From positions 28,614 through 92,613 of the forward strand of contig SUWJ01000007.1 in NCBI GenBank assembly GCA_015061545.1: a stretch of DNA of 64,000 nt, read 5' to 3'. The translations under genes were made by a program, and so were the position numbers. This DNA is from Lentisphaerota bacterium (GTDB lineage: Bacteria; Verrucomicrobiota; Lentisphaeria; Victivallales; Victivallaceae). This document shows, piece by piece, positions 1 to 8,536 of the stretch. The notes beneath the pieces are model-generated. The model had not been told where the DNA came from and searched no databases. It was given only the letters and a program-made list of their open reading frames with translations. Within the stretch, counting starts at the first letter, position 1. Each line of letters starts with the position of its first letter.

Positions 1-8
1 ATAGACTT

Positions 9-713
9 TTATAACGTCACCTGCGAATCGCTCTCTTTAGTAAGATTCATCTGCAAGGGTGTTTTTTCTGCCTTATCTTCCTTTTTACTGCCGTTGTCAA
101 GCGGCGAAACTTCAACTTTCACCTGACTTTTATCCAACGCATCTTCCGCAGTTTCCGCCGCTGGCTGCAGTTTTTCGGCAGCTTGTTCCAGCTTTTTGCG
201 TTCTTCCTGATAAAGCGCTCTTACCGAATCAAACCGGTCGCTCGACACCATCAGCAACGCTTTTACCTGCAATTCAATGATCGGGGTCGTGGGTGCATCC
301 ATCGTCACCGCATCGCCGAAGCTGTTGGTGTAAATATATGCTCCGCCGGCATTACGGTTATCCCGATTCCAACTGGGCGTATCGCCTCTGCCGATTCCCG
401 GAGCCGCGCTGCCGATATTCACCCGTTTGGACTCAACAATATTGACCGCTTCCGCACCTTTTTCCCGCGCCAAAGCCACCAGTTCATCGCTGATCTCTTC
501 CACGCTGGTACCTTGCGGTGCAGTCAGATAAACCCTGCCGATAGCACGCATATTTTCAGGCGGCGGCGCCGATGGCGAATAGACCGCCACCGCGCTGTCT
601 TCCGCCAACGGCGGAAAACTCTGCCCCACATAATCCACATTCATACACCCGACTGCGCTCAATGTCAGCGCAGCCAATGCCGCAATTCTGATTCCTATGC
701 CATACTTTTTCAT
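9..713 (-). CDS. Putative lipoprotein of unknown function
   Basis: Seen: a basic start (MKKYGIG), a hydrophobic stretch and a lipobox-like LSAVGC predict a lipoprotein of about 234 residues. The ORF track begins 15 bases earlier at a GTG, but the ATG at 713 gives a cleaner signal peptide. The middle contains a 'GTSVEEISDELVALAREKGA' segment followed by a Gly/Asn-rich stretch. The last 60 residues are charged and low in complexity (Glu/Lys/Ala). It follows the CNNM-type gene by about 20 bases and is probably the last gene of that operon within the window. I do not recognise the family. A periplasmic or outer-membrane partner of the upstream transporter genes is only a guess from position. Confidence 0.7.
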   Translation of the reverse strand: MKKYGIGIRIAALAALTLSAVGCMNVDYVGQSFPPLAEDSAVAVYSPSAPPPENMRAIGRVYLTAPQGTSVEEISDELVALAREKGAEAVNIVESKRVNIGSAAPGIGRGDTPSWNRDNRNAGGAYIYTNSFGDAVTMDAPTTPIIELQVKALLMVSSDRFDSVRALYQEERKKLEQAAEKLQPAAETAEDALDKSQVKVEVSPLDNGSKKEDKAEKTPLQMNLTKESDSQVTL

Positions 714-734
714 CGCCTGTTTCCGCACCTCAGG

Positions 735-2042
735 TTAAATACCGATCCGTCTTACGTTGAACTCCAACACCCGCCCGCGGCGGATCTTGCGCACATAAAA
801 CTCGGCATTGTTGTATTTCAGCACATCACCGACTTTCGGTCCCCGCCGCAACTGGCGGCAGAACCAATCCGAAAGCATCAACGCCGTCCGCGGCATCTTC
901 AGCGGAGTATCCGTTGCCATCATAGACACCAGCACACCGCCGCCGATCACCCAGAATCCTTCACTGGGCGAATAGAATGTCTTGGGCAGCGGATCGAATT
1001 CATCATCCAAATCGCCGATGAGCTCTTCTATAATATCTTCCATAGTTATCAACCCGCGGGTTCTGCCCTGCACATCCCTGACGATCGCCAGGTGAACGTG
1101 CTGCAACGCAAAACGCTCCAGCAGATTCGCCGCCGTATCGTCGGGCGCTACAAACGCAATGGGGCGCACGATATCCCGCAGCGCCGTCCGTTCAGGATGC
1201 GCCCGGAAACTGGCTACCAGCTCTTTGAAGTTGATATACCCTAAAACCTTATCTTTATCGCCGTTTTCGCACACAGGATAGCGGGTATGGAAATCCGCCG
1301 GCACCGTGTTCAACGCTTCCGATGGAGTCTGAGTGGAAGATATAAACGATATATTTTCCACCGGCAGCATCACCTGATCCGCCCGCCGTTCCGACAGCTT
1401 CGGCGTTGCCAACAGAATATGTTCCTGCTGACTGCTGATCTTCTGCTCCCGCCGCGCCAGACTTGCCAATGCAGCGATCTCGGCAGCGGTCGAAGGCTCG
1501 TTATCGGTCATTTTAGCCTCAAATGGCCGATTTATCAAATGCACCAGACGAATCAACGGCCGCATCAAGATTGTCATGCCCACCAGCGCGCCTGCGCTGA
1601 ATGAAATGATACGGCAGTTGAAATGCACGCCCAGCGTCTTGGGCAATATCTCCGTATATTGAACCATTATCAGCGTAAATGCCAAAGTAAACACTCCCAA
1701 CCATGCGGCACCGAAGAGTTTGGAAAATTCCGCACCCGCAATTGCCGCCCCGATCGTATGCGCAGCGGTATTACAAATCAATATCACCGCCAACGAAGGC
1801 TCAATATCTTTTTTCAATCGTGAACACAACTCTCCGCGACGCGGATTCTGTGTTCTTATATCCGCCAGTTGGCTCGGAGTAAGGCTCAACAGCGCCGATT
1901 CCAGCAACGAGCAGAGAAACGATACTGTAACTGCCATTGCCATACTTGCAATCAGCAGCACCCACGGCAAAAACTCGCTGCTGCCGCTTAACTGCGGAGC
2001 GGAAACTCCTGCAACTGTAAAAATATTCCACATTTGCATCAT
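735..2042 (-). CDS. CNNM/CorC (HlyC-type) transmembrane CBS protein
   Basis: The 435-residue protein has the standard three-part layout. An N-terminal DUF21/CNNM membrane domain (residues about 25-190, several hydrophobic segments) is followed by a CBS pair (about 215-330) with the hallmark acidic stretch TMEDIIEELIGDLDDEFD. A C-terminal transporter-associated CorC_HlyC domain covers about 345-430. Relatives are linked to magnesium/cobalt efflux or magnesium homeostasis, and old 'hemolysin' labels are misleading. The ATG at 2042 has AAGGA eight bases upstream. It overlaps the stop of a doubtful 75-residue ORF as ATGA. Its neighbours are a TPR-like membrane protein upstream and a lipoprotein downstream. 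The family is clear; the ion is not. Confidence 0.9.
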   Translation of the reverse strand: MMQMWNIFTVAGVSAPQLSGSSEFLPWVLLIASMAMAVTVSFLCSLLESALLSLTPSQLADIRTQNPRRGELCSRLKKDIEPSLAVILICNTAAHTIGAAIAGAEFSKLFGAAWLGVFTLAFTLIMVQYTEILPKTLGVHFNCRIISFSAGALVGMTILMRPLIRLVHLINRPFEAKMTDNEPSTAAEIAALASLARREQKISSQQEHILLATPKLSERRADQVMLPVENISFISSTQTPSEALNTVPADFHTRYPVCENGDKDKVLGYINFKELVASFRAHPERTALRDIVRPIAFVAPDDTAANLLERFALQHVHLAIVRDVQGRTRGLITMEDIIEELIGDLDDEFDPLPKTFYSPSEGFWVIGGGVLVSMMATDTPLKMPRTALMLSDWFCRQLRRGPKVGDVLKYNNAEFYVRKIRRGRVLEFNVRRIGI

Positions 2043-2266
2043 GACAACCGTCCTTCCGGCACAGCTGCCGCCTGACTGCCTGACCGCATCTTATTGCGGC
2101 CGCAACGTTTGTCCCCGCAACTGCCAGGGTCATCAGATGCTTCACTCATCCCCTCGCCGACTTTTGTCAGCATCACGTTGGCGTTAGAAACTCCACCATT
2201 CATAAGTTGGTCTACCAAATTTCCTTTCTTGGCTGGTATTTTTTTCCAGCTCCCGTCAGTTACCAC
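2039..2266 (-). CDS. Doubtful small ORF between two operon genes
   Basis: This is a 75-codon open frame filling the gap between the TPR-like gene and the CNNM gene. Its stop overlaps the CNNM start as ATGA, a layout often seen with translational coupling. Against it: the GTG start lies inside a perfect hairpin (2247-2280), there is no convincing Shine-Dalgarno at any in-frame start, and the sequence (Gly/Ser/Asn-rich, then basic) resembles no family I know. It may be an untranslated spacer that happens to be open. Confidence 0.22.
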   Translation of the reverse strand: MVTDGSWKKIPAKKGNLVDQLMNGGVSNANVMLTKVGEGMSEASDDPGSCGDKRCGRNKMRSGSQAAAVPEGRLS

Positions 2267-2280
2267 GCCGACGGGAGCTG
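2247..2280 (-). repeat. Perfect 11-bp intergenic hairpin
   Basis: CAGCTCCCGTC pairs perfectly with GACGGGAGCTG across a 12-base loop, just after the stop of the TPR-like gene. On the transcribed (minus) strand it is followed by an A-run rather than T's, so it is not a standard intrinsic terminator. An mRNA-stabilising or processing hairpin, or a protein-binding palindrome, are possible roles. Confidence 0.6.
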
Positions 2281-2285
2281 ATCGG

Positions 2286-3881
2286 TTATTTGTCTTCCTT
2301 GCGGGAATCTTCTTCCCGGCCCGCGCGCTGACTCTTGATCTTGGCGCGGATGATTGCGGCGGCTCTGGGATCGGCGTGTTCCAGATAATCTTTCACCACC
2401 TGGTTGCGGATCTCGTTATACGGCGCCAAACCGCGGCGGCCCCGTTCTTTATCCGAAGAAATACCGCTCTGATAATCGGCGTAAATCTTCTTTGCCATCA
2501 GTTCGTAAGTGGCGGCCTCTTCTTCTTTATCGTTGACCGAAGCAGTCAGCGCATTCTGAATGAAGGCATTGATAATATCGGTGATCTGTTTGAAGGTAGC
2601 AGTTGCCACGATCTCTTTAAGTTCCCGATCCAGAAATGTTTTAAAGGGAGGATATTTGACTGTGTTATCCTCTTTCTTCAGCAATTCATAAACCTCTTTG
2701 GTTTCATCAAAACGGCCGAAAATGAACAGCAGCACCGAGGCATTCTTCATAAAATTGATCTTACCGGTACGGAAACTTTCCAGATTGTCCGCTTCTTCCC
2801 GCGCCCAGTCATAAGTGCGGATCGCCGCCATTACCATATCCAGATTCGGCGCCAGAATCAAATAGCGATACCCCTCCTGCTGCGTCCACAACACCCGGCC
2901 CGCCCGCACCATTTCCTGCAGACAGGTGGCAATGATACGCGAGCATTGCATATCGTGCCCGGTAACGCGGATCCCTTCCGACGCCCAGTAGATCGCCTGA
3001 GCTTCGGCAAGGCGCCAGTCCATAGAACCGTACTCCTTGTTGAGTGTATTGATATATTCAGCCCGCAAACGGTATTTGTCATAAAGCCAGATCGTGCGCA
3101 GCGCTGCATCAAGATTTTCCGCCAGCTTGAGATCGTTCAGCGCAGTTACAAATTTCTGCGGCAGCATCGACTCCTGACGGAATATTTCGTTCAGCGCCTT
3201 GTAATCGGCGATACCGCAGCGGTTGGCAGCTTTCCACATGGGATCGTCTTTCGGATAAAGCTTCATAAAAGCGGCTTCATCCATCGGCATTGTACTCCAG
3301 AGTTCCCACTTCGGTTCGGCAGTTATAACTGCTTCCATTTCCGTGGCCAGACGCGCCTTGTAGTAGTAACTTGCATTGTCCAGCACGTTACCCATTTTCT
3401 GCTGAAAGATCACCGCCAGCTCCCAGTACAGACGCGGTGCATCAGGGTTGTAGACCAACGCCTCATCGCGGATGAGTTTGATCCCTTCCCACACCCAGTA
3501 CCAGCGATCCTGCCACAACGAACAGGTTACAGATATATTGTACGCCATGTTCCACGCCAGATAAGCCGTTGCGCTGGCAAAACGCGGCTGCAATTTAGTT
3601 ATCCAGCTGGCCAGCTGAACCATTTCAAAGTAGTTCTTATCTTCCTGCAAACTGGCAGCACGCAGCCAGAGCAAGTCGGCGATCAATCCGCGGAAACTGC
3701 CCAGCGCCATGGTGGTAAACGTTACCACCGGCGGAGCGTTGTTGATCTGCCCGGTAAAGAAAAGATCATGCTGACGGATCATCGAATCCAGCCGCCGCTG
3801 GGTCATACTGATCCCGAACACCAGCACCAATGTCACGATCAGCGCCAGAGAATATTTGAAAAATTTATGAATGTTTATCAT
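2286..3881 (-). CDS. Membrane-anchored TPR-like protein, unknown function
   Basis: The 531-residue protein has one N-terminal membrane segment (residues about 8-26). The rest is helical and rich in aromatic residues, and looks like degenerate TPR/solenoid repeats, for example around 'SATAYLAWNMAYNISVTC'. The start codon overlaps the stop of the ABC permease by four bases (ATGA), so the two are almost certainly translationally coupled. This suggests it works with the ABC exporter, either as an accessory periplasmic subunit or by scaffolding it. I recognise no named family. The C-terminus is charged (Arg/Lys/Glu). The hairpin 2247-2280 follows its stop. Confidence 0.8.
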   Translation of the reverse strand: MINIHKFFKYSLALIVTLVLVFGISMTQRRLDSMIRQHDLFFTGQINNAPPVVTFTTMALGSFRGLIADLLWLRAASLQEDKNYFEMVQLASWITKLQPRFASATAYLAWNMAYNISVTCSLWQDRWYWVWEGIKLIRDEALVYNPDAPRLYWELAVIFQQKMGNVLDNASYYYKARLATEMEAVITAEPKWELWSTMPMDEAAFMKLYPKDDPMWKAANRCGIADYKALNEIFRQESMLPQKFVTALNDLKLAENLDAALRTIWLYDKYRLRAEYINTLNKEYGSMDWRLAEAQAIYWASEGIRVTGHDMQCSRIIATCLQEMVRAGRVLWTQQEGYRYLILAPNLDMVMAAIRTYDWAREEADNLESFRTGKINFMKNASVLLFIFGRFDETKEVYELLKKEDNTVKYPPFKTFLDRELKEIVATATFKQITDIINAFIQNALTASVNDKEEEAATYELMAKKIYADYQSGISSDKERGRRGLAPYNEIRNQVVKDYLEHADPRAAAIIRAKIKSQRAGREEDSRKEDK

Positions 3882-5311
3882 TTGCGAATCACCAATCCCA
3901 GTTCACGCCGCCAGTACAGGAAGACGCCCAGCACGATAAACGGCAGCGCCTGCAGCAGAAAATGCTCGCAGAACAACCCGCCGATATAGCTGAATTCCAC
4001 CAGTTCGCCGCTGGCAATTTTGTACGAGATCTCAAACTCCTGCAGCGGAGCAACGATCTTCATGATCACCTTGCCGATCCAGTAACCTGCATATTTGCTC
4101 GGATCTGCCAGCTGACTTGTGGTCATGATCAACGGAGCCACACTGCCGAGGAACATATAGCTTAAAACCGCAAAGATCGCCGTCGGCATGGAAAATGCCG
4201 CTGCCACCGCGCAAGTGATCCCCGCATAAACCATTACCATCAGCAATATCACCAGCAAACCGCGGATAAAGTTGCCCGCAAAGCTGCTTACGCTGATCAA
4301 CAGTTTAGGCCCGTCAACGGTCTGAAAGTAAACCTTATCCTGAGCGTTATCCAGATTTATATAGCGCAAATTCACATTGCCGTCGGGGTCGATAACCTGC
4401 GGCGGCATAACTTTTTCGTGAAATTCCCCGGCGTAGTTCTGTTCGGGCATCTGCGAAAGTGCCATCCAGTTGCGGGTGTAATCTTCCTGAGCTACAGTCT
4501 GGTTATTCATCGCCTCCTGTTTGCGCTCAACAATATAACCTGCCCACAACCCGGTGGTGTAACGCTGCGCTTCCGAATCCACCTTGCCCACATAGCAGCG
4601 GTAACGCAGATAGATCGGCTTGCTCTTATCCTGAGGCAGATCTTTGAAAGTCCACTCGCCGTATTTCTGGAAAAGAACTTCCGAACGCTGCCGCAGCATC
4701 TCCTGACTCAAGCCCTTGCGGAGTTCAGCTTCCATTTCCCCCGCCTGCGCCGTCACCTGCCGATTACCTGCTTTACGCATCTCTTCCAGCTGTTGCGCCA
4801 GCGCTTCGCGGGTAAGTTTATCCATATCCGGCGGCTCCGGGTAGTAGACACGCCTGCCCACCAGTACCTCGTTGCGGATGCGCTCTTTTTCTTCTTCAGG
4901 AATATCATCCTGAGCAAAGCGCCACATCACGCCGCCGAAAATCGTTATCCCAGCCAAGCCCAGCAGCACCGCGTGCAGCAGCACTACGCTGGCATATTTG
5001 GCACAAAAAATCTTGATGCGCGACACGGGTTTGGATACCACCATATGCAGCTGATAACTCTCCACATCCTGAGTCATCACCAAACTGGAGATCCACACCG
5101 TCGAAAGCGCCAGAATAAACCCTACCGTCCCCAGACTGTACATAAGCGCGATCTGTATATAAGAACGCGCCCCTTCGCCGGAACCGGAAACAGTCATCGG
5201 CAGCATCACCGCACACAACACCAGCAATCCCAGCAAAAGCTGAAAGATGTGTGAACGCATCGCGCTGCGCAATGTAAGTTTTACGATTGCAGAAAATGCT
5301 CTCATAATCAA
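3878..5311 (-). CDS. ABC-2 type exporter permease with large extracytoplasmic domain
   Basis: The 477-residue permease has a membrane segment near residues 20-40, one around 58-80 and another around 110-130. A hydrophilic domain of roughly 190 residues follows, then a cluster of four hydrophobic segments at the C-terminus. The stretch ending VVSKPVSRIKIFCAKY after the second segment is typical of NosY-like ABC-2 permeases. It sits directly downstream of the ABC ATPase (about 20 bases) and overlaps the TPR-like gene by four bases. ATPase, permease and TPR protein therefore probably form one export or membrane-remodelling complex. The substrate is unknown. Confidence 0.85.
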   Translation of the reverse strand: MIMRAFSAIVKLTLRSAMRSHIFQLLLGLLVLCAVMLPMTVSGSGEGARSYIQIALMYSLGTVGFILALSTVWISSLVMTQDVESYQLHMVVSKPVSRIKIFCAKYASVVLLHAVLLGLAGITIFGGVMWRFAQDDIPEEEKERIRNEVLVGRRVYYPEPPDMDKLTREALAQQLEEMRKAGNRQVTAQAGEMEAELRKGLSQEMLRQRSEVLFQKYGEWTFKDLPQDKSKPIYLRYRCYVGKVDSEAQRYTTGLWAGYIVERKQEAMNNQTVAQEDYTRNWMALSQMPEQNYAGEFHEKVMPPQVIDPDGNVNLRYINLDNAQDKVYFQTVDGPKLLISVSSFAGNFIRGLLVILLMVMVYAGITCAVAAAFSMPTAIFAVLSYMFLGSVAPLIMTTSQLADPSKYAGYWIGKVIMKIVAPLQEFEISYKIASGELVEFSYIGGLFCEHFLLQALPFIVLGVFLYWRRELGLVIRK

Positions 5312-5333
5312 TTACTTCCGTTCACCTGTGTTA

Positions 5334-6497
5334 TTAGCGGTTTTTCAATATATCGTTAAGTTTTTCATCGGCAGCCTTGAGTGCTTCAGCATCAGCCTGC
5401 GCCTGCAGATCTGCCTTGTCAGGACTCTTCTTTTCAGCGTTTGCCGTCAACTCGGCGACTTTGGCTTCCTGAGCCTTGCGCAAAGCTTCGGCCTGACGGG
5501 CGGCGGCTTCTTCGGCACTTTCGCGTTTATGTTCGGCTTTCGGTTCGGCGATCAGATTTTCCAGCACGGCGCTTTCTTCATCCTTACCGGCAGAAAGGTA
5601 TTCAGCAATACCGCCCCCCAAAGCGCCCGAAGTTTCCACACTTTCGTTCTTGGCTTCGGCAATAACATCCAAGAAGAATTCTTCCAGCGTGCGGCGCGGA
5701 TGATCCATTACAAACTCTTCGCCCTTGAGATTTTCGCGCAGGATGTTCAGCACCTTTTCAGTTACCTCAGGCGCCAGCGACGGCGTGACAATGCGCGTGG
5801 AATCGCTGACCGTGAGCAGCTCGTTCAAACTGCCCTGCGCACGGATCTTGCCGCCGTAGAGAATTACCACGCGGTCGCAAATATCTTCCACATCGCTGAG
5901 CAAATGGCTGGTGATAAGCACCGTTTTGCCCCGCTTTTTCAGCTCCATGATCAAATCTTTGACTTCGCGGCAGCCCAGCGGGTCAAGCCCGGAAGTCGGC
6001 TCGTCAAAAATCAGCAGCGACGGGTCGTTGATCATCGCCTGCGCCAACCCGATGCGGCGCGCCATACCTTTGGAAAACTCTCCGACCCGACGGTGACGGG
6101 CATGGGACAACCCCACCATTTCCAACAGCTGATCAATACGGTTGCGCCGTTCAGCCGCCGAAAGATTGAACAGCGACCCGAAGAAATCCAGCGTTTCTTC
6201 CGCAGTCAAATATTTGTAAAGATAACTTTCTTCCGGCAGATAACCGATTTCGCGCTTGGTTTCCACCGCCCGCGGCGCCTTGCCCAGCACCGAAAGCTGG
6301 CCGGAGGTCGGATAAAGCAATCCCAGAATCATCTTGACCGTAGTCGATTTACCTGAACCGTTCGGTCCCAGCAACCCCACAACTTCACCTTCCTTGACCG
6401 TAAAATCGATCTGGTTCACCGCCCGTGCTTTGGGGCGGTTCCAGAAATCGCGGAACACTTTGGTCAAGCCTACCGCGCGTATCACATCATCTGCCAT
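5334..6497 (-). CDS. ABC exporter ATP-binding subunit
   Basis: The first 17 codons of the ORF track are dropped because MADDVIRAV at 6497 has an AAAGG upstream and begins like the family. In the 387-residue protein I see Walker A (GPNGSGKST, residues about 44-52), the signature FSKGM, Walker B LLIFDEPTSGLDP and the switch His in ITSHLLSD. This is the CcmA/NatA/NosF type that pairs with ABC-2 permeases. After about residue 300 there is an unusual 85-residue Ala/Glu/Lys-rich, probably coiled-coil tail that ordinary family members lack. That tail may dock another protein of this operon. The permease gene follows after about 20 bases. Confidence 0.92.
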   Translation of the reverse strand: MADDVIRAVGLTKVFRDFWNRPKARAVNQIDFTVKEGEVVGLLGPNGSGKSTTVKMILGLLYPTSGQLSVLGKAPRAVETKREIGYLPEESYLYKYLTAEETLDFFGSLFNLSAAERRNRIDQLLEMVGLSHARHRRVGEFSKGMARRIGLAQAMINDPSLLIFDEPTSGLDPLGCREVKDLIMELKKRGKTVLITSHLLSDVEDICDRVVILYGGKIRAQGSLNELLTVSDSTRIVTPSLAPEVTEKVLNILRENLKGEEFVMDHPRRTLEEFFLDVIAEAKNESVETSGALGGGIAEYLSAGKDEESAVLENLIAEPKAEHKRESAEEAAARQAEALRKAQEAKVAELTANAEKKSPDKADLQAQADAEALKAADEKLNDILKNR

Positions 6498-6532
6498 ATT
6501 TTTCAACCTTTCATCATTAATGCGTTGAATCC

Positions 6533-6578
6533 ATCGGCATGACGGCATTTATTACTGAACTTCTGCCGCCATGCCGAT
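6533..6578 (-). repeat. 15-bp intergenic hairpin between cation ATPase and ABC genes
   Basis: ATCGGCATGACGGCA (plus strand) pairs with TGCCGCCATGCCGAT. The stem is 15 bp with one mismatch-type position that becomes G-U in the minus transcript, and the loop is about 16 bases. It lies just after the P-type ATPase stop and before the ABC ATPase start. No T-run follows on the minus strand, so it may be a processing or attenuation hairpin rather than a terminator. Confidence 0.6.
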
Positions 6579-6588
6579 AAGGTAATTT

Positions 6589-8535
6589 TTATTTTTTACG
6601 TTTGTTTTCTTCCAGCGTCAATTCTTCACCGGTACGCACCAATCTGGCGCTGTTGAAGATCACCACCAGCGTGCTGAGCGTGTACAATACCGCCGCCCCG
6701 ACGGGAGTCATCTTATCAAACACCAGCAGCACCATGCCGCCGAATACAAACAATATACCGATACACAAATTCTGATAGATCACCATCCGCGATTTCTGCG
6801 AAAGGTCTATAAGCATGGGAATACGACGCAAATCGTTAGTCATCAATGCAATCGAAGCGCTGTTGATCGCAACGTCGCTCCCGATCGCCCCCATGGCGAT
6901 CCCCAGATCCCCTTCCGCCAGCGCCGGAGCATCGTTGACCCCGTCGCCCACCACCGCAGTCGGATAGCTCTTCTTGGCATTTTCCACATATTCGACCTTG
7001 GCTTCGGGCAGACACTCGCTGCGGAATTCATCAATATCCAGCACGCCGGCAACCTTTTCGGCAACCGATTCACGGTCCCCGGTCACCATTGCCACCTGGC
7101 GGATACCCAGATTGCGCAGATCTTTCAGCGCCTGCGCCGCTTCCTTACGGATTTTATCGCTCAATCCGATCCAGCCGATGATCTCGCCGTTGCGGGCAAC
7201 AAAGACCACGCTGAGTCCTTCGGTATCTTCGATCTTGAAATCTTCGGGCAGATAAATTTCCTGCTGCTCCAGCCACGCCGAGCGGCCTACTGCCACCGAC
7301 ATACCGTCTATGGAAGCTGTAACCCCCTTACCGTGGATTTCCTTGAAGTCGCTTACCTGACTCAAGCTCATCTGCGCCTCTTCCGCCAGCTTGACCAGCG
7401 CCACCGCAGTCGGGTGGTTGCTGTTGGCTTCGGCAGAAGCTGCCAATTTGAGCATTTCCGCAGGGGAAACTTCACCGAACGGCACCAGTTTGACCACCGA
7501 AAGCAGTCCGTCGGTCAGTGTACCTGTTTTGTCAAAGACAAACGATCTGATCCGCGCCGCCAGCTCCAGATGGCTCACATCCTTGATAAAGATCCCCAGA
7601 CGTGCCGCTGCCGCCACCGCTGCCACGATTGCCGTCGGCGATGCCAGCATAATAGCTCCGGGACAGGCGATCACCAGCAGCGTGATGACCTTGGATATAT
7701 CTCCGGTAAACCACCAGGTGATACCCGCCAGCATCAGGATCGTCGGCGTATAATAGCCTGCATAGCGGTCGATGATCCGCACAATGGGTGTGCGGGTGTT
7801 TTCCGCCTGCATGATCATACTCTTGACTTTACCCAGTGTGGTATCTTCGCCCAGACGGGTAACTTTAAGTTCAACCAAACCGGTCAGGTTCTGGGTACCG
7901 GCGTAAACATCGTCGCCCACAACTTTATCCACGGGCATTGATTCCCCGGTGATCGACGCCTGGTTGACAATGGATTCGCCGGCAAGCACCTGACCGTCCA
8001 CCGGGAAGTTTTCCCCGGGGCGCACGCGGATGATATCGCCCAGCGCCAGACTCATAACATCAGCTTCCACTTCGGAACCGTTTTTCACCAGGTGTACCTG
8101 AGTCGGCGTAAGTTTGACCAGTTCTTCAATGGAGCGCTGCGCCCCTGAAGCGGTACGGCTTTCGATGATAATTGTTATCAACAGAAAGAATGCAATGACC
8201 CCGGCGTTCTGAAAATGACCGCCTGCCGTCTGGTAATTGCCGCCTGCCAGCGCCGCTAAAATCGCCAGCGCCACCAGTTCATTCATATAAACCTTGCCCG
8301 AAAGCAAGTCTTTGACCGCAGTATAAATGATCGGCATTGCCAGCACAAACGCCCCCAGCAGAGCGCTGAAGGTTGCCGCAAAAACCTGATTCGGCAAAAA
8401 ATAGCTGAGGATAAACGAGTCCGCAGTCAGCATCCCGCCAATGACCGCAAAAGCGACCAGAGTCAGACTGCGTTTGCGGTTATCCCCTGAATTTACAGCC
8501 ACTGCAGCTGCTTCATTATTTATATTCTGACTCAT
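6589..8535 (-). CDS. P1B-like heavy-metal cation P-type ATPase with CPG motif
   Basis: The start is placed at 8535 (MSQNINN), which has GGAGG upstream and sits two bases past the SPFH stop. This gives 648 residues. Visible motifs are the TGES actuator loop (about 196-199), the phosphorylation site DKTGTLT (Asp335), the HP pair of metal ATPases in EANSNHPTAV, TGDRE, and GDGVNDAP. Paired membrane segments precede the actuator domain and end the protein. The N-terminal heavy-metal (HMA) domain is absent. The membrane motif is CPG (about 291-293) where most family members have CPC, CPH, CPS, SPC or TPC, so the ion cannot be assigned. Operon position directly after three SPFH genes is notable. Confidence 0.9.
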   Translation of the reverse strand: MSQNINNEAAAVAVNSGDNRKRSLTLVAFAVIGGMLTADSFILSYFLPNQVFAATFSALLGAFVLAMPIIYTAVKDLLSGKVYMNELVALAILAALAGGNYQTAGGHFQNAGVIAFFLLITIIIESRTASGAQRSIEELVKLTPTQVHLVKNGSEVEADVMSLALGDIIRVRPGENFPVDGQVLAGESIVNQASITGESMPVDKVVGDDVYAGTQNLTGLVELKVTRLGEDTTLGKVKSMIMQAENTRTPIVRIIDRYAGYYTPTILMLAGITWWFTGDISKVITLLVIACPGAIMLASPTAIVAAVAAAARLGIFIKDVSHLELAARIRSFVFDKTGTLTDGLLSVVKLVPFGEVSPAEMLKLAASAEANSNHPTAVALVKLAEEAQMSLSQVSDFKEIHGKGVTASIDGMSVAVGRSAWLEQQEIYLPEDFKIEDTEGLSVVFVARNGEIIGWIGLSDKIRKEAAQALKDLRNLGIRQVAMVTGDRESVAEKVAGVLDIDEFRSECLPEAKVEYVENAKKSYPTAVVGDGVNDAPALAEGDLGIAMGAIGSDVAINSASIALMTNDLRRIPMLIDLSQKSRMVIYQNLCIGILFVFGGMVLLVFDKMTPVGAAVLYTLSTLVVIFNSARLVRTGEELTLEENKRKK

Positions 8536-8536
8536 C

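Noticed and set aside
2094-3989. 631-codon plus-strand open frame
   Set aside because: It is antisense to the TPR-like gene, is rich in His/Arg/Gln/Phe, lacks a Shine-Dalgarno and resembles no family. It is a shadow of the minus-strand codon usage.
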